A DNA stretch of 64,000 nucleotides from Candidatus Acetothermia bacterium (GTDB lineage: Bacteria; Bipolaricaulota; Bipolaricaulia; RBG-16-55-9): assembly GCA_016201405.1 (NCBI GenBank), contig JACQCZ010000015.1, positions 124,001 to 188,000 on the forward strand. Reading direction: 5' to 3'. Below are positions 37,114 to 46,113 of this stretch, in pieces (the stretch's first letter is position 1; each line of letters opens with the position of its first letter). Both the position numbers and the translations under genes were made by a program. The notes under the pieces are model-generated. The model saw only the letters and a program-made list of their open reading frames with translations. It was not told where the DNA came from and did no database searches.

Positions 37114-38082
37114 ATGAGCGGATTATTCATACCCACATTGCAAGACGTCTTACGCGCCAAACGCCGCCTTGAGAGCTATCTGACGCGGACGCAGCTCAGC
37201 GTGTATCCCGCGCTCAATGAGCTGACTGGCTGCAAATTATTCGTAAAACATGAGAATCAGATGCCGACCGGCTCCTTCAAAGTTCGTGGCGGCATCAACG
37301 TGATCTCGCAGCTTAGCGATTCTGAAAAGAGGCAGGGCATCATCTCGGCTTCCACAGGCAATCACGGCCAGTCGATCGCTTATGCCGCAAAATTGTTTGG
37401 AGTCAAAGCGAAGATTGCCGCACCGGAAGGAGCCAATCCCATCAAAGTTGCTTCGATGCGTGCGATGGGCACAGAAGTGATTCTTCATGGCAAGGACTTC
37501 GATGAGGCCCGAATGTATGCCGTCGAATTGAGCCAAAAGCAGGGCTGTCGCTATATCCATACGGCCAATGAGCCACTCATTATCGCTGGTGTCGGAACCT
37601 TTGCTCTAGAGATTCTAGAAGATGAGCCAGACATTGAAGTCATCATCGTACCAGTGGGCGGCGGTAGCGGGGCATCCGGCTGTTGCGTCGTTGCAAAAGC
37701 AGTCAACCCAAACATCGAAGTGATCGCCGTGCAAGCCGAAGGTGCTCCTGCCGCCTATCTATCGTGGAAGAGCGGTCAGCCCACAGAGGCGAAGATGGAG
37801 ACCTTTGCAGAGGGACTGGCAACGCGAGTTCCCTTTGAGCTGACTCAAAAGATTCTGCGAAAATATCTGGATGATTTTGTTCTAGTCAGTGACGACGAGA
37901 TGCGAGCTGCTATGCGCCTTTATCTGGAAAAGACGCGCAATATAGTCGAAGCAGCAGGAGCCGCAACTCTTGCCGCCGCACTCAAGATCAAGACTCATCT
38001 CCAAGGCAGACGAGTGGGCATTGTCGTGAGCGGCGGAAACGTCTCGATGGAGCAACTAAAATCGATAATCACTTCGGACTGA
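37114..38082 (+). CDS. Threonine ammonia-lyase / serine dehydratase-like PLP enzyme
   Basis: The 322-residue fold-type II PLP enzyme most resembles catabolic threonine dehydratase (TdcB/short IlvA) or serine racemase. The Schiff-base lysine is Lys56 in PTGSFKVRGG. SASTGNHGQSIAYAA is the substrate loop, and GGGSGASG binds the PLP phosphate. It lacks the C-terminal ACT domain of biosynthetic IlvA, so feedback by isoleucine is not expected. The start is ATG at 37114, 5 nt after the prfB stop; TTG at 37105 overlaps prfB and is less likely. The reaction would be threonine to 2-oxobutanoate or serine to pyruvate; the exact substrate cannot be told. Confidence 0.9.
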   Translation: MSGLFIPTLQDVLRAKRRLESYLTRTQLSVYPALNELTGCKLFVKHENQMPTGSFKVRGGINVISQLSDSEKRQGIISASTGNHGQSIAYAAKLFGVKAKIAAPEGANPIKVASMRAMGTEVILHGKDFDEARMYAVELSQKQGCRYIHTANEPLIIAGVGTFALEILEDEPDIEVIIVPVGGGSGASGCCVVAKAVNPNIEVIAVQAEGAPAAYLSWKSGQPTEAKMETFAEGLATRVPFELTQKILRKYLDDFVLVSDDEMRAAMRLYLEKTRNIVEAAGAATLAAALKIKTHLQGRRVGIVVSGGNVSMEQLKSIITSD

Positions 38083-38086
38083 AAAT

Positions 38087-38872
38087 TTGAGCTTTGTACT
38101 TCTCGCACTGATAGCGATCCCGATTGGCTGGGTCGCCAGTATGATCGGTGTTGGAGGTGGCATCTTCATGGTGCCACTGCTCACTCTGTTGTATGTGCCC
38201 ACCACTCAGATTGCCGTCGGCACAAGCCTTGCGGCCATCGTCTTTAACAGCCTGTCCAGCACCTTTAGCTATGCACGGCAGCGCGTGATTCAGCTCTCGC
38301 TAGCCATGATGATCCTGCCAGGAGCGGCAGTCGGGGCCTGGCTCGGAGCTTATCTGACAGACTTTATCTCCAGCGGGATGTTGGCGCTCGCCTTTGGCGT
38401 GGTGATGCTCTACTCCGCTGGAATCATGCTCTGGGGCAAGGCTCCCAAAGATCTGGCCGCAAAATTTCAGAAGAAGAGTGAAGATGGGAATTCAAGACCG
38501 CACTGGCTCTTTGTCTTGATTGTGGGATTGTTGGCCGGGCTCGCCTCAGGCTTCTTTGGCATCGGCGGCGGCATTGTGATGGTGCCAGCGATGACAATCT
38601 TGCTCGGGGTCGATATCGTCCCTGCGGTTGCGACCAGCCTCTTTGTGATGGGTCCCATCTCGCTGGTTGGCGTTGCACAGCATGCCTTCTTGGGGAATGT
38701 GAGACTCGAATTTGCTGCGCCGCTGGCTATTGGGATTGTGATTGGGGCACAGTTAGGCGCCTATACAACCACCCGTGTGCCCCAACTCTTTTTGCGGCGT
38801 CTCTTTGGTATTGTGCTGCTCTATTCCGCGATCAATATGATCCTGAAGGGGCTTACTCCGCCTCCCTCTTAG
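38087..38872 (+). CDS. TauE/SafE (TSUP) family transporter
   Basis: The 261-residue membrane protein has about eight hydrophobic helices in two homologous halves. Each half begins with the family loop: ASMIGVGGGIFMVPLL (about residues 17-32) and ASGFFGIGGGIVMVPAM (about 152-168). TSUP proteins export or import sulfite, sulfoacetate or other sulfur-containing organic anions; the substrate here is unknown. The start is TTG at 38087, 4 nt after the dehydratase stop. The 3' end overlaps the convergent gene by 20 nt. Confidence 0.88.
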   Translation: MSFVLLALIAIPIGWVASMIGVGGGIFMVPLLTLLYVPTTQIAVGTSLAAIVFNSLSSTFSYARQRVIQLSLAMMILPGAAVGAWLGAYLTDFISSGMLALAFGVVMLYSAGIMLWGKAPKDLAAKFQKKSEDGNSRPHWLFVLIVGLLAGLASGFFGIGGGIVMVPAMTILLGVDIVPAVATSLFVMGPISLVGVAQHAFLGNVRLEFAAPLAIGIVIGAQLGAYTTTRVPQLFLRRLFGIVLLYSAINMILKGLTPPPS

Positions 38873-40820
38873 AGCGGCGCATCACCCACTGATAGGCAGT
38901 CACTCCCACCAGGGCGATGAGCACAATCAAGATCAATGTAATGGTCTGGTCATTGGTGATTCTGGATGCTGCCTTGGCCTTGTCGGCTGCATCCAGTCTG
39001 GCTTTCACATCGTTCACTGTAGCGGTAAGAGCGGTCAGCTGGTCAGCAATTTTGATGTCTTCCAGTGTCTTCAAGCGCGTGCTCAGATCTGTGATCTGTT
39101 TCGCAATTTGACTGATCTGCTCGCTCGCATTGGCTGAGTCCGTAGATGACGCTGTCATCTTCTCTTCCACTGTCTTTAAGCGCGTATTGATGTCATCCAG
39201 CTGGTCTTTGACGGCCTTTAGATCATCGACCATGCTGAGCGGGCCGATCAGCTTCTTCTGAATTCCCAGCACCTTGTCTTCCAAGTCTTGGAGCAGTGTC
39301 TTCATGGCATCCACCTGTGCGGGATCGACCTTGGCCGCGCTCAGCTCTGCAATCTGTTTCTGAAGACCCATAAACTGTGTCTCTCGGCTGAGAGGCAAGC
39401 CGTAGCGCGGCGGCCCCATGTAGGATTGCTGATCGCGCTGGCCGATCCACATCAGCTGGGTGGCCAGATACATGGCGCCATCTGTCTCAAAATTGCTGTT
39501 GCTCACATGCCACTCTTTGGTATCGGGTGAGAATTGAACTTTGCTGGCAAAGACGGGAGCCATGCCCAGCGGACCTCCAGCGCTCGCGCTTCCAGGGACC
39601 TCATCTCCATCCGAGCTCCCACCGGCTTCGGCGCCTTCTGCGGTCATCAGGCGGGAGGCTTTCACGACTTGATGGAAGAACTGGGCGTATTGGTCCATCT
39701 GGTCTTGCCTGCCTGCGCCATAAATGACAGCGCCATACGCTCCGGCCAGATCGCCGACATCCCAGGTGCTGTATTCATAGACATTTGGATTGCTGGATGA
39801 AGGCAGGCTAAAGAGCCCATTGGCCGAGTCCCAGGATGCTTCAATGGAATCCCAGAGCTTGAGCGCTGCCGTTCGAAGATTTTCATCCCCGGTCATCTGC
39901 TCCGCTGTGATAAGCGCCCGCACCGCCTTGGCTTTGAGCTCGAGCGGGGCATCTGCACCGATGGCTGCCAAGTGGCCTGCGTGAGCCTGAATTTTGTCCA
40001 CAATCCCTTCGAGCAGTGATAGATTACCAGATGTGGCCGCAAAGGCCGAGAGAGATTGAATAAATAACGCCATATCTTCTTTCGAAAGGGCCATCCATTC
40101 TGGATGCTCTTTGCTGTACTTCATGATGGACTGATAAAGCTCTTCCGCCCACTGGCTCGCCTCCACCCAGGAGACTCTCCCCTCATACATGGAGTAGCCT
40201 TCGGCAAGAGAAGAGAGCTCGGCAAGCGCCCAGAGCATCACAAACTGATCCGTAGGGGTCATTCCCGTTGCGGCTGCATCCCCTGGATTCATCTGGCTCA
40301 TATAGAGCCCGCTGGCCGAGTCGCGCATCTTCATGTGCAGCATGTCGGCGGCCTCAGAGGCAAGAACGCCCCGCAGCATCGCCTCAAGCTTGGTCTCGCC
40401 ATTTTGGCCGATGTCGATGTGATAGAGGCGCTCCATCTGCTTGGCCTGCTCCACATAGGCGAGAATGGTCCAGGCAACCGCTGCGGTCTTGATCGTCTGG
40501 CTCTGATTTTTATCGGTCCATTTTTGGCTGCCGGACTGGACGTACTCCGGCCTGCCGGCACTGTACGGGATCACCACAGGGAGATCATTCGTGCCGTGCC
40601 TATCGCCTCGCGCGAAGCCGGCCTCTGCGATCACACGGCTCAGCAAGTCATCGCGCCCAGTGAGAGGAATTCCGAGCCCGGAGTGGATTAAAGCATTGGC
40701 ATTGTAGAGCGAATACCAGTACGACTCCTCAGAAGCGCCTGACCAGTTGTAGCTTTGCTCGGCACTGACAAGCACCGATCCAAGAGACAAAAAGATAAAA
40801 ACTAGAATACCAGGTCTCAA
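38853..40820 (-). CDS. Large exported protein with coiled coil and C-terminal membrane anchor, unknown function
   Basis: The protein has about 655 residues and I do not recognise its family. A signal peptide (RPGILVFIFLSLGSVLVSA) leads to an all-alpha region of about 400 residues rich in W, Y and A (NANALIHSGLGIPLTG, AVAWTILAYVEQ, YEYSTWDVGDLAGAYGAVIY). This looks like an alpha/alpha-toroid of the kind found in glycosidases and related folds. A coiled coil spans about residues 490-610 (heptads in DDLKAVKDQLDDINTRLKTV). One transmembrane helix lies near the end (TLILIVLIALVGVTAYQW) with a basic tail RRSKREAE, so the bulk faces outward. The start is probably TTG at 40820, with GGGGGG 7 nt upstream; ATG at 40847 has no ribosome site. 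Confidence 0.7.
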   Translation of the reverse strand: MRPGILVFIFLSLGSVLVSAEQSYNWSGASEESYWYSLYNANALIHSGLGIPLTGRDDLLSRVIAEAGFARGDRHGTNDLPVVIPYSAGRPEYVQSGSQKWTDKNQSQTIKTAAVAWTILAYVEQAKQMERLYHIDIGQNGETKLEAMLRGVLASEAADMLHMKMRDSASGLYMSQMNPGDAAATGMTPTDQFVMLWALAELSSLAEGYSMYEGRVSWVEASQWAEELYQSIMKYSKEHPEWMALSKEDMALFIQSLSAFAATSGNLSLLEGIVDKIQAHAGHLAAIGADAPLELKAKAVRALITAEQMTGDENLRTAALKLWDSIEASWDSANGLFSLPSSSNPNVYEYSTWDVGDLAGAYGAVIYGAGRQDQMDQYAQFFHQVVKASRLMTAEGAEAGGSSDGDEVPGSASAGGPLGMAPVFASKVQFSPDTKEWHVSNSNFETDGAMYLATQLMWIGQRDQQSYMGPPRYGLPLSRETQFMGLQKQIAELSAAKVDPAQVDAMKTLLQDLEDKVLGIQKKLIGPLSMVDDLKAVKDQLDDINTRLKTVEEKMTASSTDSANASEQISQIAKQITDLSTRLKTLEDIKIADQLTALTATVNDVKARLDAADKAKAASRITNDQTITLILIVLIALVGVTAYQWVMRRSKREAE

Positions 40821-40909
40821 TTTGATCCCCCCTTGGGTTCTACGCATCGTAAATGGAACTCTCTCATTCTGTCAAGCGTCTGCAATACTAAATTGACTTC
40901 TACAACTAT

Positions 40910-42451
40910 TTAGAGTGGAATGTTGCCATGCTTCCTCCAGGGGTTGGCATCCCGCTTGGAGGTGAGCATCTCCAGTGACCGGATCAAGACTGAGCGAGTC
41001 TGCGCCGGATCAATCACATCATCAATATAGCCCATCTGAGCCGCGATGTACGGATTGGCAAACTTCTCACGGTACTCTTCGATGAATTTATGCTTGGCTG
41101 CCTCGGGGTCATCTGCGCCCTCCAGCTCTTTGCGATAGATGATCTCAACAGCCCCTTGCGGCCCCATCACCGCGATCTCTGCCGTCGGCCAGGCATAATT
41201 GAAGTCGCCCCGAATGTGCTTGGAGCTCATCACGTCGTACGCACCGCCATATGCCTTGCGCACAATAATTGTAATTTTGGGAACTGTGGCCTCGGCAAAA
41301 GCATAGAGCAGCTTTGCTCCATGCTTGATGATGCCGTGCCACTCTTGGTCAGTCCCGGGCAGAAATCCAGGGACGTCGACCAGAGTGATGAGGGGAATAT
41401 TGAACGAATCGCAGAAGCGGACAAAGCGAGCGCCTTTGAGCGAGGCGTCGATATCCAGAACGCCAGCCAGGGCATCCGGCTGGTTGGCCACAATCCCGAC
41501 AGAGCGCCCATGGAGGCGTGCAAAGCCAACTACAATATTCTTGGCGTAATCGGCGTGAACTTCCAGGAATTCCCGATTGTCGACAAGTTCAAGAATCACT
41601 TCTTTGATGTCATAGGGCTTGTTCGGGTTCTCGGGGATGATGCCAGCCAGGGCAGGCGACGCCCGGTCTGCGGGATCATCATTTTTGATCAAGGGCGGCT
41701 CAGAGCGATTGTTCTGCGGGATATAGGCCATCAGCTCACGAATGCGCTCCAGACAAGCGATGTCATTCTCTTCGCTAAAGTGCGCAATCCCGCTCTGCTG
41801 CGAATGGACTCCGGCTCCTCCCAGCGCTTCATGATCCACATCTTCTTGAGTCACTGTCTTGACGACCTTGGGTCCGGTCACATAGAGATAGCTCGTTCCC
41901 TTGCACATAAAAATAAAGTCGGTAATGGCTGGTGAATAGACGGCTCCACCTGCGCAGGGGCCCATAATCGCTGAGATCTGTGGGATGACGCCCGAGACGA
42001 GGACATTTCTCAGAAAGATGTCAGCATAGGCGCCAAGACTTACGACGCCCTCTTGGATGCGCGCGCCACCGGAGTCGTTGAGGCCGATGACGGGAACGCC
42101 AGCCTTGAGAGCCAGATCCATGATCTTGCAAATCTTCTCGGCATGGGCTTTGGAGAGCGATCCCCCAAAGACTGTAAAGTCTTGAGAAAATAGATAAACT
42201 TTACGTCCATGAATTGTCCCATAACCCGTAACCACTCCATCGCCTGGGATCTTCTCCATCGGGAAGTCATGGATGCGGTGGGTCACAAAGATGTCAAGCT
42301 CGGTAAAGCTGGCGGGATCGAGCAAGACTTCAAGGCGCTCGCGCGCAGTCAGCTTACCAGCCTGGTGCTGGCGCTCGATGCGCTCAACGCCGCCTCCCAA
42401 GCGAGCCTGTTCTTTTAATTCATCTAGCTTTTTAATGATTCTGTCTGTCAT
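40910..42451 (-). CDS. Acyl-CoA carboxylase carboxyltransferase subunit (PccB/MmdA family)
   Basis: The 513-residue crotonase-fold carboxyltransferase transfers CO2 between biotin and propionyl-CoA, methylmalonyl-CoA or a related CoA ester. Two crotonase-like halves are visible. The first has [33 protein letters not shown] and [13 protein letters not shown]. The second has [54 protein letters not shown] and [18 protein letters not shown]. Whether it works as a carboxylase subunit or a sodium-pumping decarboxylase depends on partner subunits (biotin carrier, biotin carboxylase or membrane subunit), none of which is nearby. The start is ATG at 42451. Confidence 0.93.
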   Translation of the reverse strand: MTDRIIKKLDELKEQARLGGGVERIERQHQAGKLTARERLEVLLDPASFTELDIFVTHRIHDFPMEKIPGDGVVTGYGTIHGRKVYLFSQDFTVFGGSLSKAHAEKICKIMDLALKAGVPVIGLNDSGGARIQEGVVSLGAYADIFLRNVLVSGVIPQISAIMGPCAGGAVYSPAITDFIFMCKGTSYLYVTGPKVVKTVTQEDVDHEALGGAGVHSQQSGIAHFSEENDIACLERIRELMAYIPQNNRSEPPLIKNDDPADRASPALAGIIPENPNKPYDIKEVILELVDNREFLEVHADYAKNIVVGFARLHGRSVGIVANQPDALAGVLDIDASLKGARFVRFCDSFNIPLITLVDVPGFLPGTDQEWHGIIKHGAKLLYAFAEATVPKITIIVRKAYGGAYDVMSSKHIRGDFNYAWPTAEIAVMGPQGAVEIIYRKELEGADDPEAAKHKFIEEYREKFANPYIAAQMGYIDDVIDPAQTRSVLIRSLEMLTSKRDANPWRKHGNIPL

Positions 42452-42953
42452 AACGAGCCGCCGATTTGTAATGGAAGACGTTCCAAGTGTAATGAATTGA
42501 CAAACAGATATTCAATGCAGGAGTAGAACGGCGGGCGGGCGGCCGCTGAGGTTATCAGCGACCGCCCTGCGGTGAGGAATGGGAGGGGCTTGATTCTCTT
42601 CGTGGTGATCCTGAAGGCTCAGGCACCACGCTGAGATTATTTATCGGATCGGAGGGCTTCTCTCCCGGCGGTTCTTACGGGGAGTGGCACGGGGGTCATG
42701 CTCCGTGGTAAGGAGGCAACCTTACAAACAAGACCCCGTCCCACTCTTTGGAAGCCCTCAACCTTTGGGCTCTTACCTAAGGAGGTCAAATGTTCTTTCC
42801 AAATTCTCAGCAGCGCTCTCCAGATCATCATCTTCACTCCCTGTTCATCTTCCTTCTGTCTGTTTGCAGCTTTTCAGAGTTATCTACAGGGAGTCGCTCA
42901 AAAAGTTTCAATGGGTTATTGAAGAACAATGAAAGTCTTTTGAAAGGAGAGCG
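42452..42953. other. Intergenic region with highly structured RNA
   Basis: Apart from the structured block at 42530-42790 and the small frame after it, nothing else is seen. A perfect TTGACA (42497-42502) suggests plus-strand transcription away from the carboxyltransferase gene, though the -10 box at the right distance is poor. Confidence 0.6.
42530..42790 (+). ncRNA. Structured RNA or riboswitch-like leader, unknown class
   Basis: The block contains: a hairpin 42537-42567 (GGGCGG-C-CGCTGA paired with TCAGCG-A-CCGCCC); a hairpin 42601-42630 (CGTGGTG with CACCACG, inner CCTGA with TCAGG); and a long rod, GAGGGCTTC (42652-42660) with GAAGCCCTC (42751-42759), then 42682-42694 with 42734-42746 (one mismatch), closed by GTAAGG/CCTTAC (42708-42725). 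AAGCCC can instead pair with GGGCTC at 42767-42772, giving two exclusive folds just before AAGGAGG at 42779-42785. It does not show the conserved cores of SRP RNA, tmRNA, RNase P, TPP, SAM, FMN, cobalamin or T-box elements. A free small RNA (a 6S-like rod is one thought) or a translational switch would both fit. Confidence 0.55.
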
Positions 42954-42978
42954 ATGGCTAAAGAACTTTTGGATGTGA
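42790..42978 (+). CDS. Possible small protein following the structured leader
   Basis: A 62-residue frame starts at ATG 42790 with a near-perfect TAAGGAGG 5 nt upstream and ends inside the start of the DinB-like gene (overlap 25 nt). It has a hydrophobic stretch HSLFIFLLSVCSF and a basic tail. The strong ribosome site is the main support; the composition is not convincing for a conserved protein. It could be a leader peptide coupling translation of the next gene. Confidence 0.3.
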   Translation: MFFPNSQQRSPDHHLHSLFIFLLSVCSFSELSTGSRSKSFNGLLKNNESLLKGERWLKNFWM

Positions 42979-43493
42979 AGCCCCAGCCGGGTATCAACAT
43001 AGAGCTGGGGCTGCTGCTCGCAATACTCGAAGAGAACACCCGGGATGGCCGTGATGACCTCAAGGACTTTCCAGAAGAGGCGATCCTCTGGCAGCCCTTC
43101 CCCGATGGCCACAGCATAGGGGCGATCCTGCTGCACATCGCCTGTGCGGAGAGCCGCTGGTTTGAAGAGGTCGTTGCCCAGCGGGTCCGCGACCCGGAGC
43201 TGGTTAAGAGATTGCGCTGCGAAGAGATTGATCAGTTCAGCGTCAAATGGGTGCAGCCGACGAAGAGGCCGCTCTCCTGGTACTACGAGCAACAGGACGC
43301 CATTCGCAAAAGAACTTTAGAGATTATCCATGAAGCGGCCGACCCTGCTGCAATATCCACTCTGGCCGAACGCAAGTACGAATACACGCTGCGCTGGGTG
43401 ATCTATCACATCATTCAGCATGAGGCCTATCACATCGGCCAGGCGGTGCTCTGCGGTCTCCAACATGAAAGGCAGAAGTCATTGAAACGCTAG
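42954..43493 (+). CDS. DinB-like metal-binding protein
   Basis: The 179-residue four-helix protein belongs to the DinB/YfiT superfamily, whose characterised members are metal-dependent hydrolases or thiol transferases. The metal-binding histidines are visible: HSIGAILLHIACAESRW (about residues 53-69) and HIIQHEAYHIGQAV (about 148-162), with His at both ends of the second motif. There is no signal peptide. The start is ATG at 42954 with AAAGGAGAG 2 nt upstream of GCG. It follows the structured RNA region, which may control it. The substrate is unknown. Confidence 0.85.
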   Translation: MAKELLDVKPQPGINIELGLLLAILEENTRDGRDDLKDFPEEAILWQPFPDGHSIGAILLHIACAESRWFEEVVAQRVRDPELVKRLRCEEIDQFSVKWVQPTKRPLSWYYEQQDAIRKRTLEIIHEAADPAAISTLAERKYEYTLRWVIYHIIQHEAYHIGQAVLCGLQHERQKSLKR

Positions 43494-43803
43494 CAAATTC
43501 TCAACAATTCACGACCGGGTCTCTATTAAACTACCCAAACTAGTCATAATGGGCGGTTCAGTGGCGAGGCTGACAGTGAAGTGACCTTGTCAAATTCCCC
43601 CTTTTCACTTTCCCCTTGCAGTTCCCAGCCTTTTTGTCATCCACTGTTTGCATGACTGGCTCTGCATTCCCCCAACGTCTCTCTATCGGATAGAAAGAGA
43701 CTGCAATTCCTATCATAATTCTCTGATTTGACGTACTTATAGACGATCAAGGTGTAGTATGAATTCCATAGATCTCAAAGAGGCCAATCTCTAGGAGGGA
43801 ACA
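43494..43803. other. Intergenic region before DUF11 gene
   Basis: A gap of 310 bases. TTGACG at 43728-43733 and TAGTAT at 43755-43760 resemble promoter elements, but their spacing (21 nt) is too wide. AGGAGGG lies just before the next ATG. Nothing else recognised. Confidence 0.4.
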
Positions 43804-44928
43804 ATGAAGGAGCAAACGACTGGTTTGTTGAGGTTGATGCTGCGGTGGGCGGCACGCGGGCTGCTATTGGCGCTTGTGATTGCTTTGCAATCATTCTCTG
43901 CCGCTCAGGCGGACCAGGCCCCCCTGCTAAACAGCAGCGAACTATTGCTTAAGGCGCCCTCGGGGGTCACTCTGAGGTTGATTGGTAGCCAAGTAATTCA
44001 AGATGAAGCTTCGGGTCGCTTCATTCCGCAGATTTCCGCAGAGCTGACAAACGGTAGCACAAAATCGCTTTACTTGCTCTATGGTCTTGCTCCTGAGCAA
44101 CCTTATCTTAGGAGCGCGATTGTGCCTGCAGGGGTAGGGGGGGCGGGTGAGCTAACGGTATGCGGCCATCACTTCTTGTTTTGGAACTGGGATTGTTTTA
44201 CTTTTGCCCCCTTGTGTATTGATAACTTTACCCTTTCGACCACGGAGGTTGAGGACCCTTGTTTGATAGGGGAGTTAATCCTCATCGACGCGGGTCTCCT
44301 TGGTGGCCCGGATGACGGTACGCAAGCGCCCTCCGATGTTATGGTGGCACTGGTCGCTACAGACGACCTAGAGAAGATTGCCTCGGCTCTAAATCTGGAT
44401 CCTGATGGAGCCAAAAAGAAGACCCCTACCCTAGGACCTGGCAAAAGCGCGCTTGTTCTATTGCGAGCTCCTATTCACGTTGTTGACGCCAAACTAGTCC
44501 CAAAGCCTATAACTATCGGGGTGACCCTGGCTGATGATCAAGGGTCAGCCGACACACAGGTATTCGAGTGCAGTGTACTTGGGGTCTGCTCCTCCACCCT
44601 GCCACCGCTGCCAGATCTCGCACTGCAAATGACCTTGGATACCAAGCTCATTGTTGGGCAGCCGGTCACTTTTACCGCGACAGTGACCAACAGTGGCGGA
44701 GCACCGACGACGGGCACAATCACCGTGACGGACGCGCTGCCGAGTACACTGAGCCTGGTCTCGCTCTCTGCAAATGGCTTCGTTTGCCTCACCTTCGGTC
44801 GGCAAACGACCTGTCAAACTTCTGCTGTTCTTGCTCCTGGACAAAGCCTCCCGATCCAGATCACGGTGCAGCTCGCAGGCGGGGAAGGAAAATCAGGACC
44901 CGAAGTCGGGACAGAGATCAAGAACTGA
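43804..44928 (+). CDS. Secreted DUF11-domain protein
   Basis: The 374-residue protein has an N-terminal hydrophobic signal segment (LLLALVIALQSFSAAQA). A first region of about 220 residues I do not recognise holds several cysteines and aromatics (CGHHFLFWNWDCFTFAPLC). A C-terminal DUF11/CARDB-like Ig domain spans about residues 255-355 (LIVGQPVTFTATVTNSG, ITVTDALPSTL, LAPGQSLPIQITVQL). It ends GPEVGTEIKN, so it lacks the FlgD-like domain of the island proteins and must be released or held in another way. The start is ATG at 43804 with AGGAGGG upstream. Function unknown. Confidence 0.75.
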   Translation: MKEQTTGLLRLMLRWAARGLLLALVIALQSFSAAQADQAPLLNSSELLLKAPSGVTLRLIGSQVIQDEASGRFIPQISAELTNGSTKSLYLLYGLAPEQPYLRSAIVPAGVGGAGELTVCGHHFLFWNWDCFTFAPLCIDNFTLSTTEVEDPCLIGELILIDAGLLGGPDDGTQAPSDVMVALVATDDLEKIASALNLDPDGAKKKTPTLGPGKSALVLLRAPIHVVDAKLVPKPITIGVTLADDQGSADTQVFECSVLGVCSSTLPPLPDLALQMTLDTKLIVGQPVTFTATVTNSGGAPTTGTITVTDALPSTLSLVSLSANGFVCLTFGRQTTCQTSAVLAPGQSLPIQITVQLAGGEGKSGPEVGTEIKN

Positions 44929-45123
44929 GCGAAGGTGAGAACCGAAGGGGATGTAAACTTGGACAATGACCAAGGTTGTGTGACTGGGAAAGTGGAATAA
45001 GAAGCAGACACGGAGAAACTAAAATCAAGGTTAGATATTTAGGAATCTTAGAGTAGGCGTCCGGGTTAGAATGCTCGCATGCCCTCTTTATTCTTTAGTC
45101 CCTCCAGATGAACCGATATTCGA

Positions 45124-45157
45124 GGAACCACCAAAATATAGGTATTTTAGGTGGTCC
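45124..45157. repeat. Inverted repeat (hairpin)
   Basis: GGAACCACC-AAAATA pairs with TATTTT-A-GGTGGTCC around TAGG, with one bulge on each side. No T tract follows. Confidence 0.6.
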
Positions 45158-45274
45158 AGGGAACACCTGATCTCGAATCCTGACGTCTTCTGAGGATCCC
45201 GTTTTAGGGTCTGTTTTCCTTGTACTGAGTGGTTGATGAAAATTTGACCATGAAATGACAGGACAAGAGCTTCC

Positions 45275-45310
45275 AAATATCGTTTGAGTCATCGAACACA
45301 AACGATATTT
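45275..45310. repeat. Perfect 12-bp inverted repeat
   Basis: AAATATCGTTTG (45275-45286) and CAAACGATATTT (45299-45310) are exact reverse complements around a 12-nt loop. It lies 60 nt past the end of the ABC ATPase gene and could end that operon's mRNA or be a protein-binding site. Confidence 0.65.
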
Positions 45311-45369
45311 CGTCTCTTAATGGTGGTCACGAATTACTGGTTTGATTTCTGCTTGATGTGCAATGATAT

Positions 45370-46107
45370 TTAAACAGCCAAAACTTTTTCGATGAATCTT
45401 CGGGTGCGCTCGTCTTTCGGGTTTTTGAAGAACTCTTCGGCAGGAGCAATCTCGGCAATCTGCCCATCCGCCATAAAGGCGATGCGGTTGGCCGCCTCGC
45501 GCGCAAATCCCATCTCGTGTGTAACCACCACCATCGTCATCTTCTCACTGGCCAGCTCACGCATCAGATCAAGCACTTCGCTGATCATCTCCGGATCAAG
45601 TGCTGAGGTGGGCTCGTCAAAGAGCATCACCTTGGGCTTCATCGCCAGGGCACGGGCGATGGCCACACGCTGCTGCTGACCGCCCGAGAGCTGATCAGGA
45701 TAGAAGTCGGCTTTTTCCGGGATGCCAATTCTCTTGAGCAGCTGCACGGCGATCTCTTTGGATTCCTGTGGTGAGATACGCTTCACTTTGGTGGGGCCAA
45801 TGGTGATGTTTTTCATCACCGTCATGTGCGGAAAGAGATTGAAGCTCTGAAAGACGATTCCGATCTCTTGGCGGACTTTGTTAAGATTGGTTCTGGATTT
45901 GTGAATATCCATCTCGTCTACAACAATCTTTCCATGCTGAATCTTTTCCAGGCCGTTGATACAGCGCAGCAGCGTGGACTTGCCGGAGCCGCTCGCCCCG
46001 ATCAGGACCAGCACCTCTCCCTGGGCAATCTCCAGATCAATCCCTTTGAGCACATGGAGCAGCCCAAACCACTTGTGCACATCTTGAACGGCAATCATGG
46101 AGTTCAT
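45370..46107 (-). CDS. Polar amino acid ABC transporter, ATP-binding subunit
   Basis: The 245-residue protein is a GlnQ/HisP-type ATPase that powers amino acid import. Walker A is GASGSGKST (about residues 35-43), the ABC signature [16 protein letters not shown] (about 139-154), Walker [15 protein letters not shown], and the H-loop VTHEMGFA. It is the last gene of a minus-strand operon after two permeases and a binding protein, a complete importer. The start is ATG at 46107, 6 nt after the upstream permease stop. Confidence 0.95.
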   Translation of the reverse strand: MNSMIAVQDVHKWFGLLHVLKGIDLEIAQGEVLVLIGASGSGKSTLLRCINGLEKIQHGKIVVDEMDIHKSRTNLNKVRQEIGIVFQSFNLFPHMTVMKNITIGPTKVKRISPQESKEIAVQLLKRIGIPEKADFYPDQLSGGQQQRVAIARALAMKPKVMLFDEPTSALDPEMISEVLDLMRELASEKMTMVVVTHEMGFAREAANRIAFMADGQIAEIAPAEEFFKNPKDERTRRFIEKVLAV

Positions 46108-46113
46108 CCGTAG

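Larger units (their letters stand above)
44929..45369. other. Intergenic region with two large inverted repeats
   Basis: A gene-free 441-bp stretch, AT-richer than its surroundings. It holds an imperfect hairpin at 45124-45157 and a perfect 12-bp inverted repeat at 45275-45310. No coding gene, tRNA or promoter is convincing. Confidence 0.6.

Noticed and set aside
42530-42790. SRP RNA, tmRNA, RNase P RNA, SAM, TPP, FMN, cobalamin or T-box element
   Set aside because: The conserved core bases of each were looked for by eye and not found; the shape alone is not enough.
43728-43760. TTGACG ... TAGTAT as a promoter for the DUF11 gene
   Set aside because: The 21-nt spacing is outside the normal range.
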